A DNA stretch of 23,232 bases. It comes from Muribaculaceae bacterium (GTDB lineage Bacteria; Bacteroidota; Bacteroidia; Bacteroidales; Muribaculaceae). Shown piece by piece: positions 1 to 6,165 of the stretch. Location: NCBI GenBank assembly GCA_022511505.1, contig JAFLTK010000228.1, positions 1-23,232 of the forward strand. Direction: 5' to 3'. Within the stretch, counting starts at the first letter, position 1; the number at the start of each line of letters is the position of its first letter. Position numbers and translations under genes: made by a program. Below the pieces are notes generated by a model that saw nothing but the letters and a program-made list of their open reading frames with translations, searched no databases and had not been told where the DNA came from.

Positions 1-43
1 GCGCGTTGCTTATATTGATTGGTAAAAGATTGGTAAATATAGC

Positions 44-81
44 GCGAGCAGTCCCGGTCCCGGGGCCGCTCGCCGCTTTTT
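44..81 (+). terminator. Probable intrinsic terminator of a gene upstream of the window
   Basis: Stem GCGAGC (44-49) pairs with GCTCGC (68-73), with further C/G pairing inside (53-55 with 63-65), and is followed shortly by a run of five T (77-81). It probably ends a plus-strand transcript that starts outside the window. It also insulates the promoter that begins just after it. Confidence 0.5.
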
Positions 82-85
82 CCGA

Positions 86-124
86 GGCTCTTGCTCGTGA
101 CAAAAAATTTCATTAATTTTGCTG
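86..124 (+). repeat. Left copy of duplicated promoter segment
   Basis: This segment matches 1002-1040 at 35 of 39 positions, with a constant offset of 916 bp. It contains a complete promoter (TTG at 91-93, TAATTTTG at 114-121). The two copies bracket the kinase gene at 148-966. Confidence 0.75.
90..121 (+). promoter_or_regulatory. Bacteroidota-type promoter of the kinase-like gene
   Basis: The -33 element CTTG (90-93) is separated by 20 nt from the -7 element TAATTTTG (114-121). This fits the Bacteroidota primary sigma consensus TTTG-N19/21-TAnnTTTG. The expected transcript start, near 127, leaves a leader of only about 20 nt before the ATG at 148. Confidence 0.7.
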
Positions 125-147
125 TTGAAATATAAAAACCGGATTTT

Positions 148-966
148 ATGGATAGTAAAGCCTTTTGGAACGACTTAACCGAAATCGTTCGAGATGACTT
201 CACTCCCAAAGGGTTATTGAAACTTGATGAATATGCAGAGTTATTTAACGAGCGAAAATTATTATATCAACGATTTTCACCGCGAGAACAGCATGGCTGC
301 ACAGCGGGAGGTAACACTCATGTCGTTGCGACCCTCCTCGCGGGACGAGAAGTTGCGACAAGTGGAATTACTGAAGGCTGCTTCCCGGATTTCAAAACAG
401 AGCGCCAATTTGCAGCGAAACAAGTTGAGACAATAAAACGATGGGCAAAACGCCGAGGAGTCTGGTTTGACGACGTCAACCATGCTCTAAATGCAAACTT
501 AGGAAATATAATCGCGTCTGGTGGAGAGGCCGAGGTGTATGACAACGGGATTTATGTCGTCAAGACTATAGGTTTAGACTATTTTATACACCTTATCTAT
601 GCTTTAGACCGGATTACATTGCATAATACATATTTCCCGGAGACGATGTTGAATGTCATAGGCTTTGGGGAAGACTCATCCGGTAACTTTAAGATAATTG
701 TCAATCAACCATATATTTCCGGAATGCCCGTAACTGAAGATGAAATTGAATCCCATATAATAAAATTGGGGTTCACATTGTTCAGCAGAACAAATTGGAC
801 ATATTTTACAAATGATATATACCTCAGTGACCTTCATGACGAGAATGTGATAAAGTCTTCTTCGGGTACAATATTTGTAATTGATTGCGATATACGTCTT
901 AATGCGCCTTTTTTGAAAACAAACGGTCATAGAGGACTCTCGACCGCTGTTGTGATAATAGAATGA
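148..966 (+). CDS. Protein-kinase-fold protein resembling the kinase domain of phage polyvalent proteins
   Basis: The 272-residue product has a degenerate protein-kinase core in its C-terminal half. A glycine-rich loop (ASGGEAEVY, 123-131) is followed by a VVK lysine (K139) and a hinge-like QPYI (187-190). A catalytic-loop-like SDLHDEN (D228, N233) and an IDCDI metal-binding motif (D246/D248) complete it. This order and spacing resemble the serine/threonine/tyrosine kinase domain known from polyvalent proteins of phages and conjugative elements. Here it is a stand-alone protein with about 110 N-terminal residues of unknown role. The gene is AT-richer than the cyclophilin and peptidase genes downstream and lies between two near-identical promoter copies, which suggests it was acquired. 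The substrate is unknown, and activity is inferred only from the retained K, D, N and D residues. Confidence 0.65.
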   Translation: MDSKAFWNDLTEIVRDDFTPKGLLKLDEYAELFNERKLLYQRFSPREQHGCTAGGNTHVVATLLAGREVATSGITEGCFPDFKTERQFAAKQVETIKRWAKRRGVWFDDVNHALNANLGNIIASGGEAEVYDNGIYVVKTIGLDYFIHLIYALDRITLHNTYFPETMLNVIGFGEDSSGNFKIIVNQPYISGMPVTEDEIESHIIKLGFTLFSRTNWTYFTNDIYLSDLHDENVIKSSSGTIFVIDCDIRLNAPFLKTNGHRGLSTAVVIIE

Positions 967-1001
967 GACCTCATTACACAGGTAGATGCCAACGTCTTAA
1001 T

Positions 1002-1040
1002 GGCACTTGCCCGTGATAAAAAATTTCATTAATTTTGCGG
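1002..1040 (+). repeat. Right copy of duplicated promoter segment
   Basis: Counterpart of 86-124, with mismatches at only four positions (1005, 1011, 1017, 1039). It carries the promoter for the 1154-2376 gene pair. Similarity fades on both sides: upstream of 1002 the sequences are unrelated, and downstream the leaders differ. Confidence 0.75.
1006..1037 (+). promoter_or_regulatory. Promoter of the 1154-2376 gene pair
   Basis: CTTG (1006-1009), a 20-nt spacer, then TAATTTTG (1030-1037), with the same spacing and almost the same sequence as the kinase promoter. The predicted leader is about 110 nt long. Confidence 0.7.
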
Positions 1041-1047
1041 CAGATTA

Positions 1048-1124
1048 TTCAACTCGAGCATAGCGAGAGTTGAAGTTTATGAGTTTAAGAGATTGAAAGG
1101 TTATGGATTAAGACTCTAATCTCT
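1048..1124 (+). promoter_or_regulatory. Hairpins in the 5' leader of the 1154 gene
   Basis: TTCAACTC (1048-1055) pairs perfectly with GAGTTGAA (1067-1074). A second stem pairs AGAGATT (1088-1094) with AATCTCT (1118-1124). Both fall between the predicted transcript start and the ATG at 1154. There is no T-run that would make either a clear terminator, and no known riboswitch was recognised. Confidence 0.4.
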
Positions 1125-1153
1125 ATTAACTACTAACTAATTCTCTAAATTAT

Positions 1154-1522
1154 ATGAGTATTAAGGACCTTGCCGCTGACCCTGACGGGCTATTGACCTA
1201 CGAATATATTGTTAACCACATTGGCAACTGTGACGACATAATGGGCGACCTCGTTGGAAACCTTATTGGCGTCGATGCGTCGGGGCAGTTTACCGTAAGC
1301 GCGGCACGCTATCTCCACGCTGTAGATGCCGACGCCTATCGACCTCATGTTGACCGACTTATCGCGGCGGCAATTGAGCGCGACCGCGAGCATCGCTATA
1401 TCGGCGACTTGCTGACCGCTATCTGGGGTGACGGCTATATCGACCGTGCCGACGAACTCAGCGCCGCTGACAACAATTTCCGTCGCATTTTCAAACGTCT
1501 TTATCCCTCCTCAGCCCTATGA
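1154..1522 (+). CDS. Conserved hypothetical protein, 122 aa
   Basis: A soluble, acidic, predicted mostly helical protein with no signal peptide, membrane segment or catalytic motif that I can name. Conserved-looking elements are the N-terminal KDLAADPDGLL and the C-terminal DNNFRRIFKRLYP. Its stop overlaps the start of the cyclophilin gene by four bases (ATGA at 1519-1522), so the two are almost certainly co-transcribed and translationally coupled. Codon usage matches the GC-rich backbone genes, unlike the kinase gene upstream. I have an uncertain impression that similar small proteins occur in other Bacteroidales; no function can be assigned. Confidence 0.8.
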   Translation: MSIKDLAADPDGLLTYEYIVNHIGNCDDIMGDLVGNLIGVDASGQFTVSAARYLHAVDADAYRPHVDRLIAAAIERDREHRYIGDLLTAIWGDGYIDRADELSAADNNFRRIFKRLYPSSAL

Positions 1523-2376
1523 ACCGCGTTAAATCGCTGATTTTATTTATTTTAGTCGCAGTCATGTCGACCATGGCCGCGGCACAATCGTCTGACTCCA
1601 TGGCAACAACAACCGCTGCGGCAACCGACACTGCTTCGGCCCGTGTTCTCGTCGAGACCTCGCTCGGCAACATCACTCTGCTCCTTTATGGCGACACTCC
1701 TCGCCACCGTGACAATTTTCTCAAACTGGTCAACGAGGGCTTCTATGACGGCGTGCTGTTCCATCGCGTCATCAAGGACTTCATGATACAAACCGGCGAC
1801 CCCGACTCAAAGGGCGCTCCCGCCGGCAAACACCTCGGCGCGGGCGGACCCGGCTATCAGATTGATGCCGAGATACTTTACCCGAAGCATATCCACCGCC
1901 GCGGCGCACTTGCGGCCGCACGTCAGGGCGACCAGGTCAACCCGATGCGTCGCTCAAGCGGGTCTCAGTTCTACATCGTTACCGGCCGCAAGTTCACGCC
2001 CGCCGAGGCACAGACGATGAGCCTGCGCGGCGTCGACAAGCAGAAGCAAGCCGTGTTCCGCTCGCTCGTCAACGAGAACACCGCCCGCATCCAGCAACTC
2101 CAGGCCGCCGGCGATACCACCGCCCTCGAGCAACTGCGTCTGGACCTCATCGCCAAGATGGAGGCAACCGTGGCCGCCAACCCCGCCACGCTGTCGCCCG
2201 AGCAGATTGAAATCTATTCGACCGTTGGCGGCACGCCCCACCTCGACGGCGAGTACACCGTCTTTGGCGAGGTTATTGACGGCATGGACGTTGTCGACAA
2301 AATCGAGGCCGCCACTACCGGCCCGGCCGACCGCCCCGTCGACGACATCAAGATTATCAAGATGAAGGTGCTTTAA
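1519..2376 (+). CDS. Exported peptidyl-prolyl cis-trans isomerase, cyclophilin type
   Basis: The 285-residue product has an N-terminal signal peptide (hydrophobic residues 6-21, then AAAQ) and a Ser/Thr/Ala-rich linker. A cyclophilin domain runs from about 42 to 285. Family motifs are FHRV (81-84), MIQTGDP (89-95), GSQFYIV (148-154) and HLDGEYTVFGEV (241-252). It should catalyse prolyl isomerisation during folding of envelope proteins in the periplasm. About 75 helical residues (roughly 160-236) are inserted between the GSQFYIV strand and the HLDGEYTVFG strand, so the protein is much longer than the ~165-residue human CypA. The position of the cyclosporin-contacting Trp (WLDG in human CypA) is His241 here. 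It overlaps the upstream gene by 4 bp. Confidence 0.93.
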   Translation: MNRVKSLILFILVAVMSTMAAAQSSDSMATTTAAATDTASARVLVETSLGNITLLLYGDTPRHRDNFLKLVNEGFYDGVLFHRVIKDFMIQTGDPDSKGAPAGKHLGAGGPGYQIDAEILYPKHIHRRGALAAARQGDQVNPMRRSSGSQFYIVTGRKFTPAEAQTMSLRGVDKQKQAVFRSLVNENTARIQQLQAAGDTTALEQLRLDLIAKMEATVAANPATLSPEQIEIYSTVGGTPHLDGEYTVFGEVIDGMDVVDKIEAATTGPADRPVDDIKIIKMKVL

Positions 2377-2381
2377 TAGTT

Positions 2382-2403
2382 GAAATTTAGCACGCTAAAT
2401 TTC
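2382..2403. repeat. Perfect 10-bp inverted repeat after the cyclophilin gene
   Basis: GAAATTTAGC (2382-2391) and GCTAAATTTC (2394-2403) are exact inverted copies with a 2-nt spacer, starting six bases after the cyclophilin stop. There is no uridine tract directly after it. It could be an operator, a processing or termination hairpin, or a dispersed palindrome. Confidence 0.55.
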
Positions 2404-2484
2404 ATGTTGTTAATGTTCTTGTTGTTGTTAATGTTTTTATTGATGCTACAACGACAACAACGACATCAACAACAATAACAACAT
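2404..2484. repeat. Long imperfect stem-loop of GTT/AAC triplets
   Basis: ATGTTGTTA (2404-2412) pairs exactly with TAACAACAT (2476-2484). Between them a T/G-rich triplet tract is followed by an A/C-rich triplet tract, so one strand folds back on itself over most of the spacer. It ends just before the M16 peptidase start at 2492. No clear TAnnTTTG promoter was seen here, so the peptidase may depend on read-through. Confidence 0.5.
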
Positions 2485-2491
2485 CGACGAC

Positions 2492-3742
2492 ATGATTAAC
2501 TACACGGTTGAAAAGTTGGATAATGGCCTGACGGTTGTCAACAACTATGACCCGACGACGGTCATGGCTGCCGTCACGGTCATCTACAACGTCGGCAGCC
2601 GCGACGAGAGCCCCCAGCTGACCGGCATTGCCCATCTGTTTGAGCATCTGATGTTTGGCGGCTCGGCCAACATCCCCGACTTTGACGGCGCCATCGAGCG
2701 CGCCGGAGGCTCAAACAACGCGTGGACATCCAACGATTTCACCTGTTTCTATGACGTGGCGCCGGCGGTCAACATCGAGACCCTTTTCTGGCTCGAAAGC
2801 GACCGCATGCTCTCGCCGGCGTTCTCGACCAAGAACCTCGAGACCCAGCGCAGCGTCGTCATCGAGGAGTTCAAGCAAGTCTGTCTCAATAAGCCCTACG
2901 GCGACCTGATGCACCGCCTGCGCTCGCTACTCTACAAAACCCATCCCTACCGTTACCCCACCATCGGCGCCACGCCCGACCATATCCGTAACGCGACGGC
3001 CGACGACGTTAAGCGCTTCTTTTTCAGCCACTATGCGCCAAACAATGCCGTCCTTGCCATTTCGGGCAACGTGACCGACGAGGCTGCGTTTGCCATGGCC
3101 CGACGATGGTTTGGCGACATCCCGCGTCGCGACATAGCCCCGCGCCTTTACGCCCCCGAGAAGCCGCTGACCTCTCCGATTGTCGACCGCATGAGCGGCA
3201 ACGTCCCCAACACGATGGTCGTCCGCGCCTTCCCCATGCCCGGACGAGGCGAGGAGGGATACACCGAGTGTGACCTCATCACCGACCTGCTCAGCAAAGG
3301 GCGCTCGTCGCGCTTTTTCCGCCGCCTTATGCTCGAAACCGACATCTTCCTCGAGGCCGACGCCTCAATCATAGGCAGCGAGGAGCCCGGCTTTATCCTC
3401 GTCTCGGGACGCCTCGCCGACGGCGACGACACCACCGTCAAGGCGGCAATCGACGCCATAGACCGAGAACTCGAGGCTATCGCCGCCGGCGACTTCACCG
3501 ACCACGACCTCGAGCGCGTCAAAAACAGTTTTGAGAGCAGTTTCCTCTTCGGGACCTACGGTTGCGTTGCCAAGAGTCAGCAACTGGCCATCAACGTCAT
3601 GCAGGGCGACGAACTAAACAATATCGTTGACCGTTATCGTGCAGTCACGCGCGACGATGTCATCGCCGCCGCTCGCCGTTACCTCGGCGCCCCCGGCAAC
3701 GTCACCCTCATCTACGAGCCTCAAAACGCAGGCGATAGATAA
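2492..3742 (+). CDS. M16 family zinc metallopeptidase
   Basis: The 416-residue product has the inverted zinc-binding motif of the pitrilysin/processing-peptidase family (HLFEH, residues 48-52). A downstream glutamate in VVIEEF (E125/E126) serves as the third ligand. The C-terminal half is the second, structural M16 domain, with an R/Y-type segment near GKGRSSRFFRRL. Length is that of single-unit bacterial M16 proteins, which usually act as dimers and degrade peptides. No signal peptide is visible, so it is probably cytoplasmic unless exported unconventionally. The start was chosen because MINYTVEKLDNGLTVV is the standard first strand of the family. It converges on cdd with only 36 bp between the two genes and no obvious terminator. 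Confidence 0.92.
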   Translation: MINYTVEKLDNGLTVVNNYDPTTVMAAVTVIYNVGSRDESPQLTGIAHLFEHLMFGGSANIPDFDGAIERAGGSNNAWTSNDFTCFYDVAPAVNIETLFWLESDRMLSPAFSTKNLETQRSVVIEEFKQVCLNKPYGDLMHRLRSLLYKTHPYRYPTIGATPDHIRNATADDVKRFFFSHYAPNNAVLAISGNVTDEAAFAMARRWFGDIPRRDIAPRLYAPEKPLTSPIVDRMSGNVPNTMVVRAFPMPGRGEEGYTECDLITDLLSKGRSSRFFRRLMLETDIFLEADASIIGSEEPGFILVSGRLADGDDTTVKAAIDAIDRELEAIAAGDFTDHDLERVKNSFESSFLFGTYGCVAKSQQLAINVMQGDELNNIVDRYRAVTRDDVIAAARRYLGAPGNVTLIYEPQNAGDR

Positions 3743-3778
3743 AAGGTCGCTTCCCATTGATTATAACCGTGTTATGCT

Positions 3779-4252
3779 TCAAAAGTTGGTGAACGACAGG
3801 GGCAATAACGACTTGACCGACGGCAGTCGGTAAACCTCGTTGCGCCCGGCAAGGAGCACCGGCACGTCATGACCGGCCAATGTCTCATACTGCAACAGCG
3901 ACTGGCGACATGCTCCACACGGGGGCACCGGCTGCATGACGAAGTCCTCGGTCACATCGCGAGCCGCCACCGCAATCATCTTAAACTTTGCATCGGGATA
4001 GGTCGAGCCTGCATAGAAGCAAGCCGTGCGCTCGGCACACGTACCCGACGGGAACGCCACATTCTCCTGATTGCTACCCTGAACAATCTCACCATTGTCA
4101 AGCAAGATAGCCGCCCCAACGTGGAAATGACTGTAGGGCGCATAACTGCGGCGCGTCGACCGGCGCGCAAGTTCCACGAGTTGAGCCTCTTGAGGCGTCA
4201 ACTCGTCATAGGTCTTAACCTCCACCGAGGTCACCAATTCAATATTCTTCAT
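3779..4252 (-). CDS. cdd: Cytidine deaminase
   Basis: The 157-residue product matches the short, homotetrameric class of cytidine deaminases, which convert (deoxy)cytidine to (deoxy)uridine in pyrimidine salvage. The substrate-binding N-x-E-N motif is at 62-65. The catalytic CAE motif is at 72-74 (Cys zinc ligand, Glu proton shuttle), and PCGAC at 111-115 supplies the other two zinc cysteines. The start was taken at the ATG at 4252; a TTG start three codons earlier is possible. A -7 box, TAATTTTG, lies at 4273-4280 on the minus strand, inside the 3' end of hicB, so cdd probably has its own promoter. The protein is about 20-25 residues longer than the shortest family members, through an N-terminal extension. 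Confidence 0.95.
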   Translation of the reverse strand: MKNIELVTSVEVKTYDELTPQEAQLVELARRSTRRSYAPYSHFHVGAAILLDNGEIVQGSNQENVAFPSGTCAERTACFYAGSTYPDAKFKMIAVAARDVTEDFVMQPVPPCGACRQSLLQYETLAGHDVPVLLAGRNEVYRLPSVKSLLPLSFTNF

Positions 4253-4272
4253 GGTCAACAAATTATTCGAGT

Positions 4273-4280
4273 CAAAATTA
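4273..4280 (-). promoter_or_regulatory. -7 element upstream of cdd
   Basis: On the minus strand the sequence is TAATTTTG, an exact TAnnTTTG match, about 20 nt upstream of the ATG at 4252. No good TTTG -33 element was found at the expected distance, so only the -7 half is supported. Confidence 0.4.
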
Positions 4281-4286
4281 TTGGAC

Positions 4287-4631
4287 TTATAGCATCGCAG
4301 CGATTTGATTTTCTATCGCTTTGCGTATAAAGGCGTTAATTGAGACGCCTGTTTGCTTTGCAAGTGCTGCCACCCGAGAATGAATGGCAGGAGTGAGTCT
4401 AACGTTGAGAGAACCCGAGTAGGTTTTATGAGGCTCAATGCCCTCTTCCTCACACAAAATCAGATAGTCGTCAACGGCGCCTTGAAAATCTTCCTTAAGT
4501 TCCTTGACGGTTTCCCCTTCATAACTGATAAGAGTGTCCTTGGGCAATCCAAGCACCTGTCCATATAGGCAATTGTCGGCCTCGCTAATCTCGATGCTGC
4601 CTATATATCCTTTATAGTTAAGTGTATTCAT
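4287..4631 (-). CDS. hicB: HicB family antitoxin
   Basis: The 114-residue product has two parts. The N-terminal HicB fold (about 1-65; GYIGSIEISEADNCLYGQV and YEGETVKELKEDFQGAVDDYL) binds the toxin. A C-terminal ribbon-helix-helix domain (about 72-110; SGSLNVRLTPAIHSRVAALA and INAFIRKAIEN) should bind the operator. Its start overlaps the stop of hicA by four bases (4628-4631), the usual toxin-first hicAB order with coupled translation. The pair is AT-richer than the neighbouring cdd and lipoprotein genes, which suggests horizontal acquisition. The antitoxin is expected to autorepress the promoter at 4897-4928. Confidence 0.92.
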   Translation of the reverse strand: MNTLNYKGYIGSIEISEADNCLYGQVLGLPKDTLISYEGETVKELKEDFQGAVDDYLILCEEEGIEPHKTYSGSLNVRLTPAIHSRVAALAKQTGVSINAFIRKAIENQIAAML

Positions 4632-4879
4632 ATCAAATTGTTGTCGATTAAGAATTTTAGAGTCTGTTTCAAAACATATTCTTTCATAAACCTCTCGGGA
4701 TGAGGCTTGTGGGCCAACTGTTTCAGATTCCCTTTTACAAATATAACACGCGAGCCGCTCGTTTTCCCTTTATTCTTCAAAATAAATCCTAAAGTGGTAA
4801 AAAGGCGACAATATTCATCCCAAGTAAAATTATTTGGAATTGTTTTGAAACGATTTATGAGTTTATCTTTTGTTCCCAT
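4628..4879 (-). CDS. hicA: HicA family toxin (mRNA interferase-like)
   Basis: The 83-residue product has the HicA double-stranded-RNA-binding-like fold: an N-terminal helix, GFILKNKGKTSGSRVIFV, then AHKPHPERFMKEYVLKQTLKFLI. HicA toxins cleave mRNA and stop growth when not bound by HicB. In classical HicA the glycine-rich strand carries the active-site His as GSH. Here it reads GSR (R44), and His57 and His60 remain in the HKPHP segment. The GSR form, together with HKPHP, is one I associate with many Bacteroidota HicA proteins, so it is probably a subfamily trait and not an inactivating change. A near-perfect promoter lies immediately upstream. Confidence 0.88.
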   Translation of the reverse strand: MGTKDKLINRFKTIPNNFTWDEYCRLFTTLGFILKNKGKTSGSRVIFVKGNLKQLAHKPHPERFMKEYVLKQTLKFLIDNNLI

Positions 4880-4896
4880 AATCCGGAAAATATAGG

Positions 4897-4928
4897 CAAA
4901 GGTAACTAAATTTCAGTTGCAAGCCAAA
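4897..4928 (-). promoter_or_regulatory. Promoter of hicAB
   Basis: Read on the minus strand, TTTG (4928-4925) is followed by a 20-nt spacer and TACCTTTG (4904-4897), an exact fit to the Bacteroidota consensus. The predicted transcript starts about 10-12 nt before the hicA ATG, giving a very short leader. Confidence 0.75.
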
Positions 4929-4961
4929 TAAATCTTCCATTTTTTGCACTTCATCAAAACA

Positions 4962-4988
4962 GTGGAACGGAGGCATCGCGGAGCGATG
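4962..4988. repeat. Member of a CATCGC-GNA-GCGATG palindromic repeat family
   Basis: GTGGAACGG (4962-4970) is followed by the hairpin CATCGC (4974-4979), GGA, GCGATG (4983-4988). The same two elements recur near glnN: CATCGC-GTA-GCGATG at 14342-14356 and the reverse complement of GTGGAACGG at 14419-14427. Confidence 0.5.
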
Positions 4989-5019
4989 TTTGTTCATTAG
5001 CCGCCTGCCATAATAAAAC

Positions 5020-5072
5020 GCGATTTATCTCGACTAATCGCGTTAAAACCGGGATTAATCAAGATAAATCGC
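5020..5072. terminator. Nested inverted repeat downstream of the lipoprotein genes
   Basis: GCGATTTATCT (5020-5030) is an exact inverted copy of AGATAAATCGC (5062-5072). Alternative inner pairings exist (CGCGAT with ATCGCG; GATTA with TAATC). On the minus strand the structure is followed by TTTTATTA, so it may terminate the lipoprotein transcript ending at 5115. The same A-rich flank could serve transcripts from the other side. Confidence 0.45.
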
Positions 5073-5114
5073 TTAAAAGGGGACAAGTCGGAGTTTGTTC
5101 ACGCTCTTGAGGTG

Positions 5115-5555
5115 TTAGCGGGGGAGGGTGCGGAGGGTTTCGAGGCCGACGATTGAGCGGCGATAGCGGTCGACGATGGCGGGTGTGTTGAGGTAGCCGT
5201 TGATGGTCTGAACATCGGCGGTTGCAGTTGCCCAGGCCGTCGAGTCACGCTCGGTCATGGCGTCGTGGTTGGCGAGATAGAGGCGCATGGCGCGCTCGGC
5301 AATATCGACACTGTCGGCGTCGACGGCGGTGTTGACCATGTAGACGAGGGCACCTTGGATACGGGCTCCGGTCTCGGGGGAGTAGCGGTCAAACTTCTGG
5401 CATAGGCTGTCAGCAATCTCGATTGCCCGGGTCATGGTGACAGTGCCGTCGGCCATGCCGGTAGCGGCGTCGGCGATAGCGTCGGTGGCGGCGTTGTCGC
5501 TGCTACAGGCGCTCAGCAATAATGTAACCGCCAGTGTGACAAAGGTTTTCTTCAT
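5115..5555 (-). CDS. Putative lipoprotein, 146 aa
   Basis: A lipoprotein signal peptide (residues 1-16) ends in the lipobox LSAC with Cys17 as the lipidation site. The rest (about 130 residues) is a predicted helical domain of no family I recognise. It shares its layout and short motifs with the neighbouring lipoprotein at 5568-6134: an ADSL/ADSM segment, then a Y/D-x-x-S/T-P-E/D turn and a helix. The two may therefore be diverged paralogues. Only 12 bp separate the genes, so they are co-transcribed. The protein is probably anchored in the outer or inner membrane facing the periplasm; no function is proposed. Confidence 0.8.
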   Translation of the reverse strand: MKKTFVTLAVTLLLSACSSDNAATDAIADAATGMADGTVTMTRAIEIADSLCQKFDRYSPETGARIQGALVYMVNTAVDADSVDIAERAMRLYLANHDAMTERDSTAWATATADVQTINGYLNTPAIVDRYRRSIVGLETLRTLPR

Positions 5556-5567
5556 TGCGGCGGGGGA

Positions 5568-6134
5568 TTACTCGGTTTCGATTTCTTCGGGAGCAACGAC
5601 GGCAGCGCTCTCTTGCTCGGTTGACACGGTGGTGGAGTCGGCCTTGGTCGTGGTTTCATCGCTCTCGGCAGTGTATTGCACGCCGGCAGCTGCATCATAC
5701 TCGGCGAGGCGGTCGCGGAAGTCGGTCACAATCTGAGCGAGGTCGACTGCCTGATTGATTGACTTGGCATGGGCAACGGCGGCCTTGAAGTCGTTGGGGT
5801 TGACGGTCGAGGCGATGTCATAGACGTCGACAAACTTGCGCAGGGTCTCGAGGTCCTTGTTGCGGTTGCCCGAGCGCGACGAGTTGTTGTGTATCTCAAG
5901 ATAGGCCATCAACACGGTGACAGCCTCGTCGGGCGTCAGTTCGTCGATATACATCGACATCGAGTCGGCGATAATGGTTACTCTGGTCATATCGCGGGCC
6001 TCAAGGGCGGCGGTCAACTGGTTGTTTTGCTCGCGGGTGTCGACGGTTTTTTCCTCACTTTTGGAGCCGCAGGCAGTCACAGCCATCCCGGCAAGGATGG
6101 CCACGACTGCAACAAGTATCTGTTTGAGTTTCAT
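5568..6134 (-). CDS. Putative lipoprotein, 188 aa
   Basis: The signal peptide ends at the lipobox VTAC (Cys22). It is followed by GSKSEEK, a short Lys/Glu stretch like the acidic signals that send some Bacteroidota lipoproteins to the cell surface; that destination is inference. The core (about 35-150) is helical and unrecognised. The last 40 residues are low-complexity and rich in Thr, Ser, Glu and Val. Together with the 146-aa lipoprotein downstream and the endonuclease gene 31 bp upstream it probably forms one transcript, which would link it to secreted-nuclease function only by position. Confidence 0.8.
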   Translation of the reverse strand: MKLKQILVAVVAILAGMAVTACGSKSEEKTVDTREQNNQLTAALEARDMTRVTIIADSMSMYIDELTPDEAVTVLMAYLEIHNNSSRSGNRNKDLETLRKFVDVYDIASTVNPNDFKAAVAHAKSINQAVDLAQIVTDFRDRLAEYDAAAGVQYTAESDETTTKADSTTVSTEQESAAVVAPEEIETE

Positions 6135-6165
6135 TTGGTTATATTATCAAGGTTAGTGTCAATTT

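Noticed and set aside
4291..4306. CATCGCAGCGAT near the end of hicB as a repeat-family member flanking the toxin-antitoxin pair
   Set aside because: It lies in coding sequence, has a shorter loop than the intergenic CATCGC-GNA-GCGATG copies, and is too short to separate from chance.
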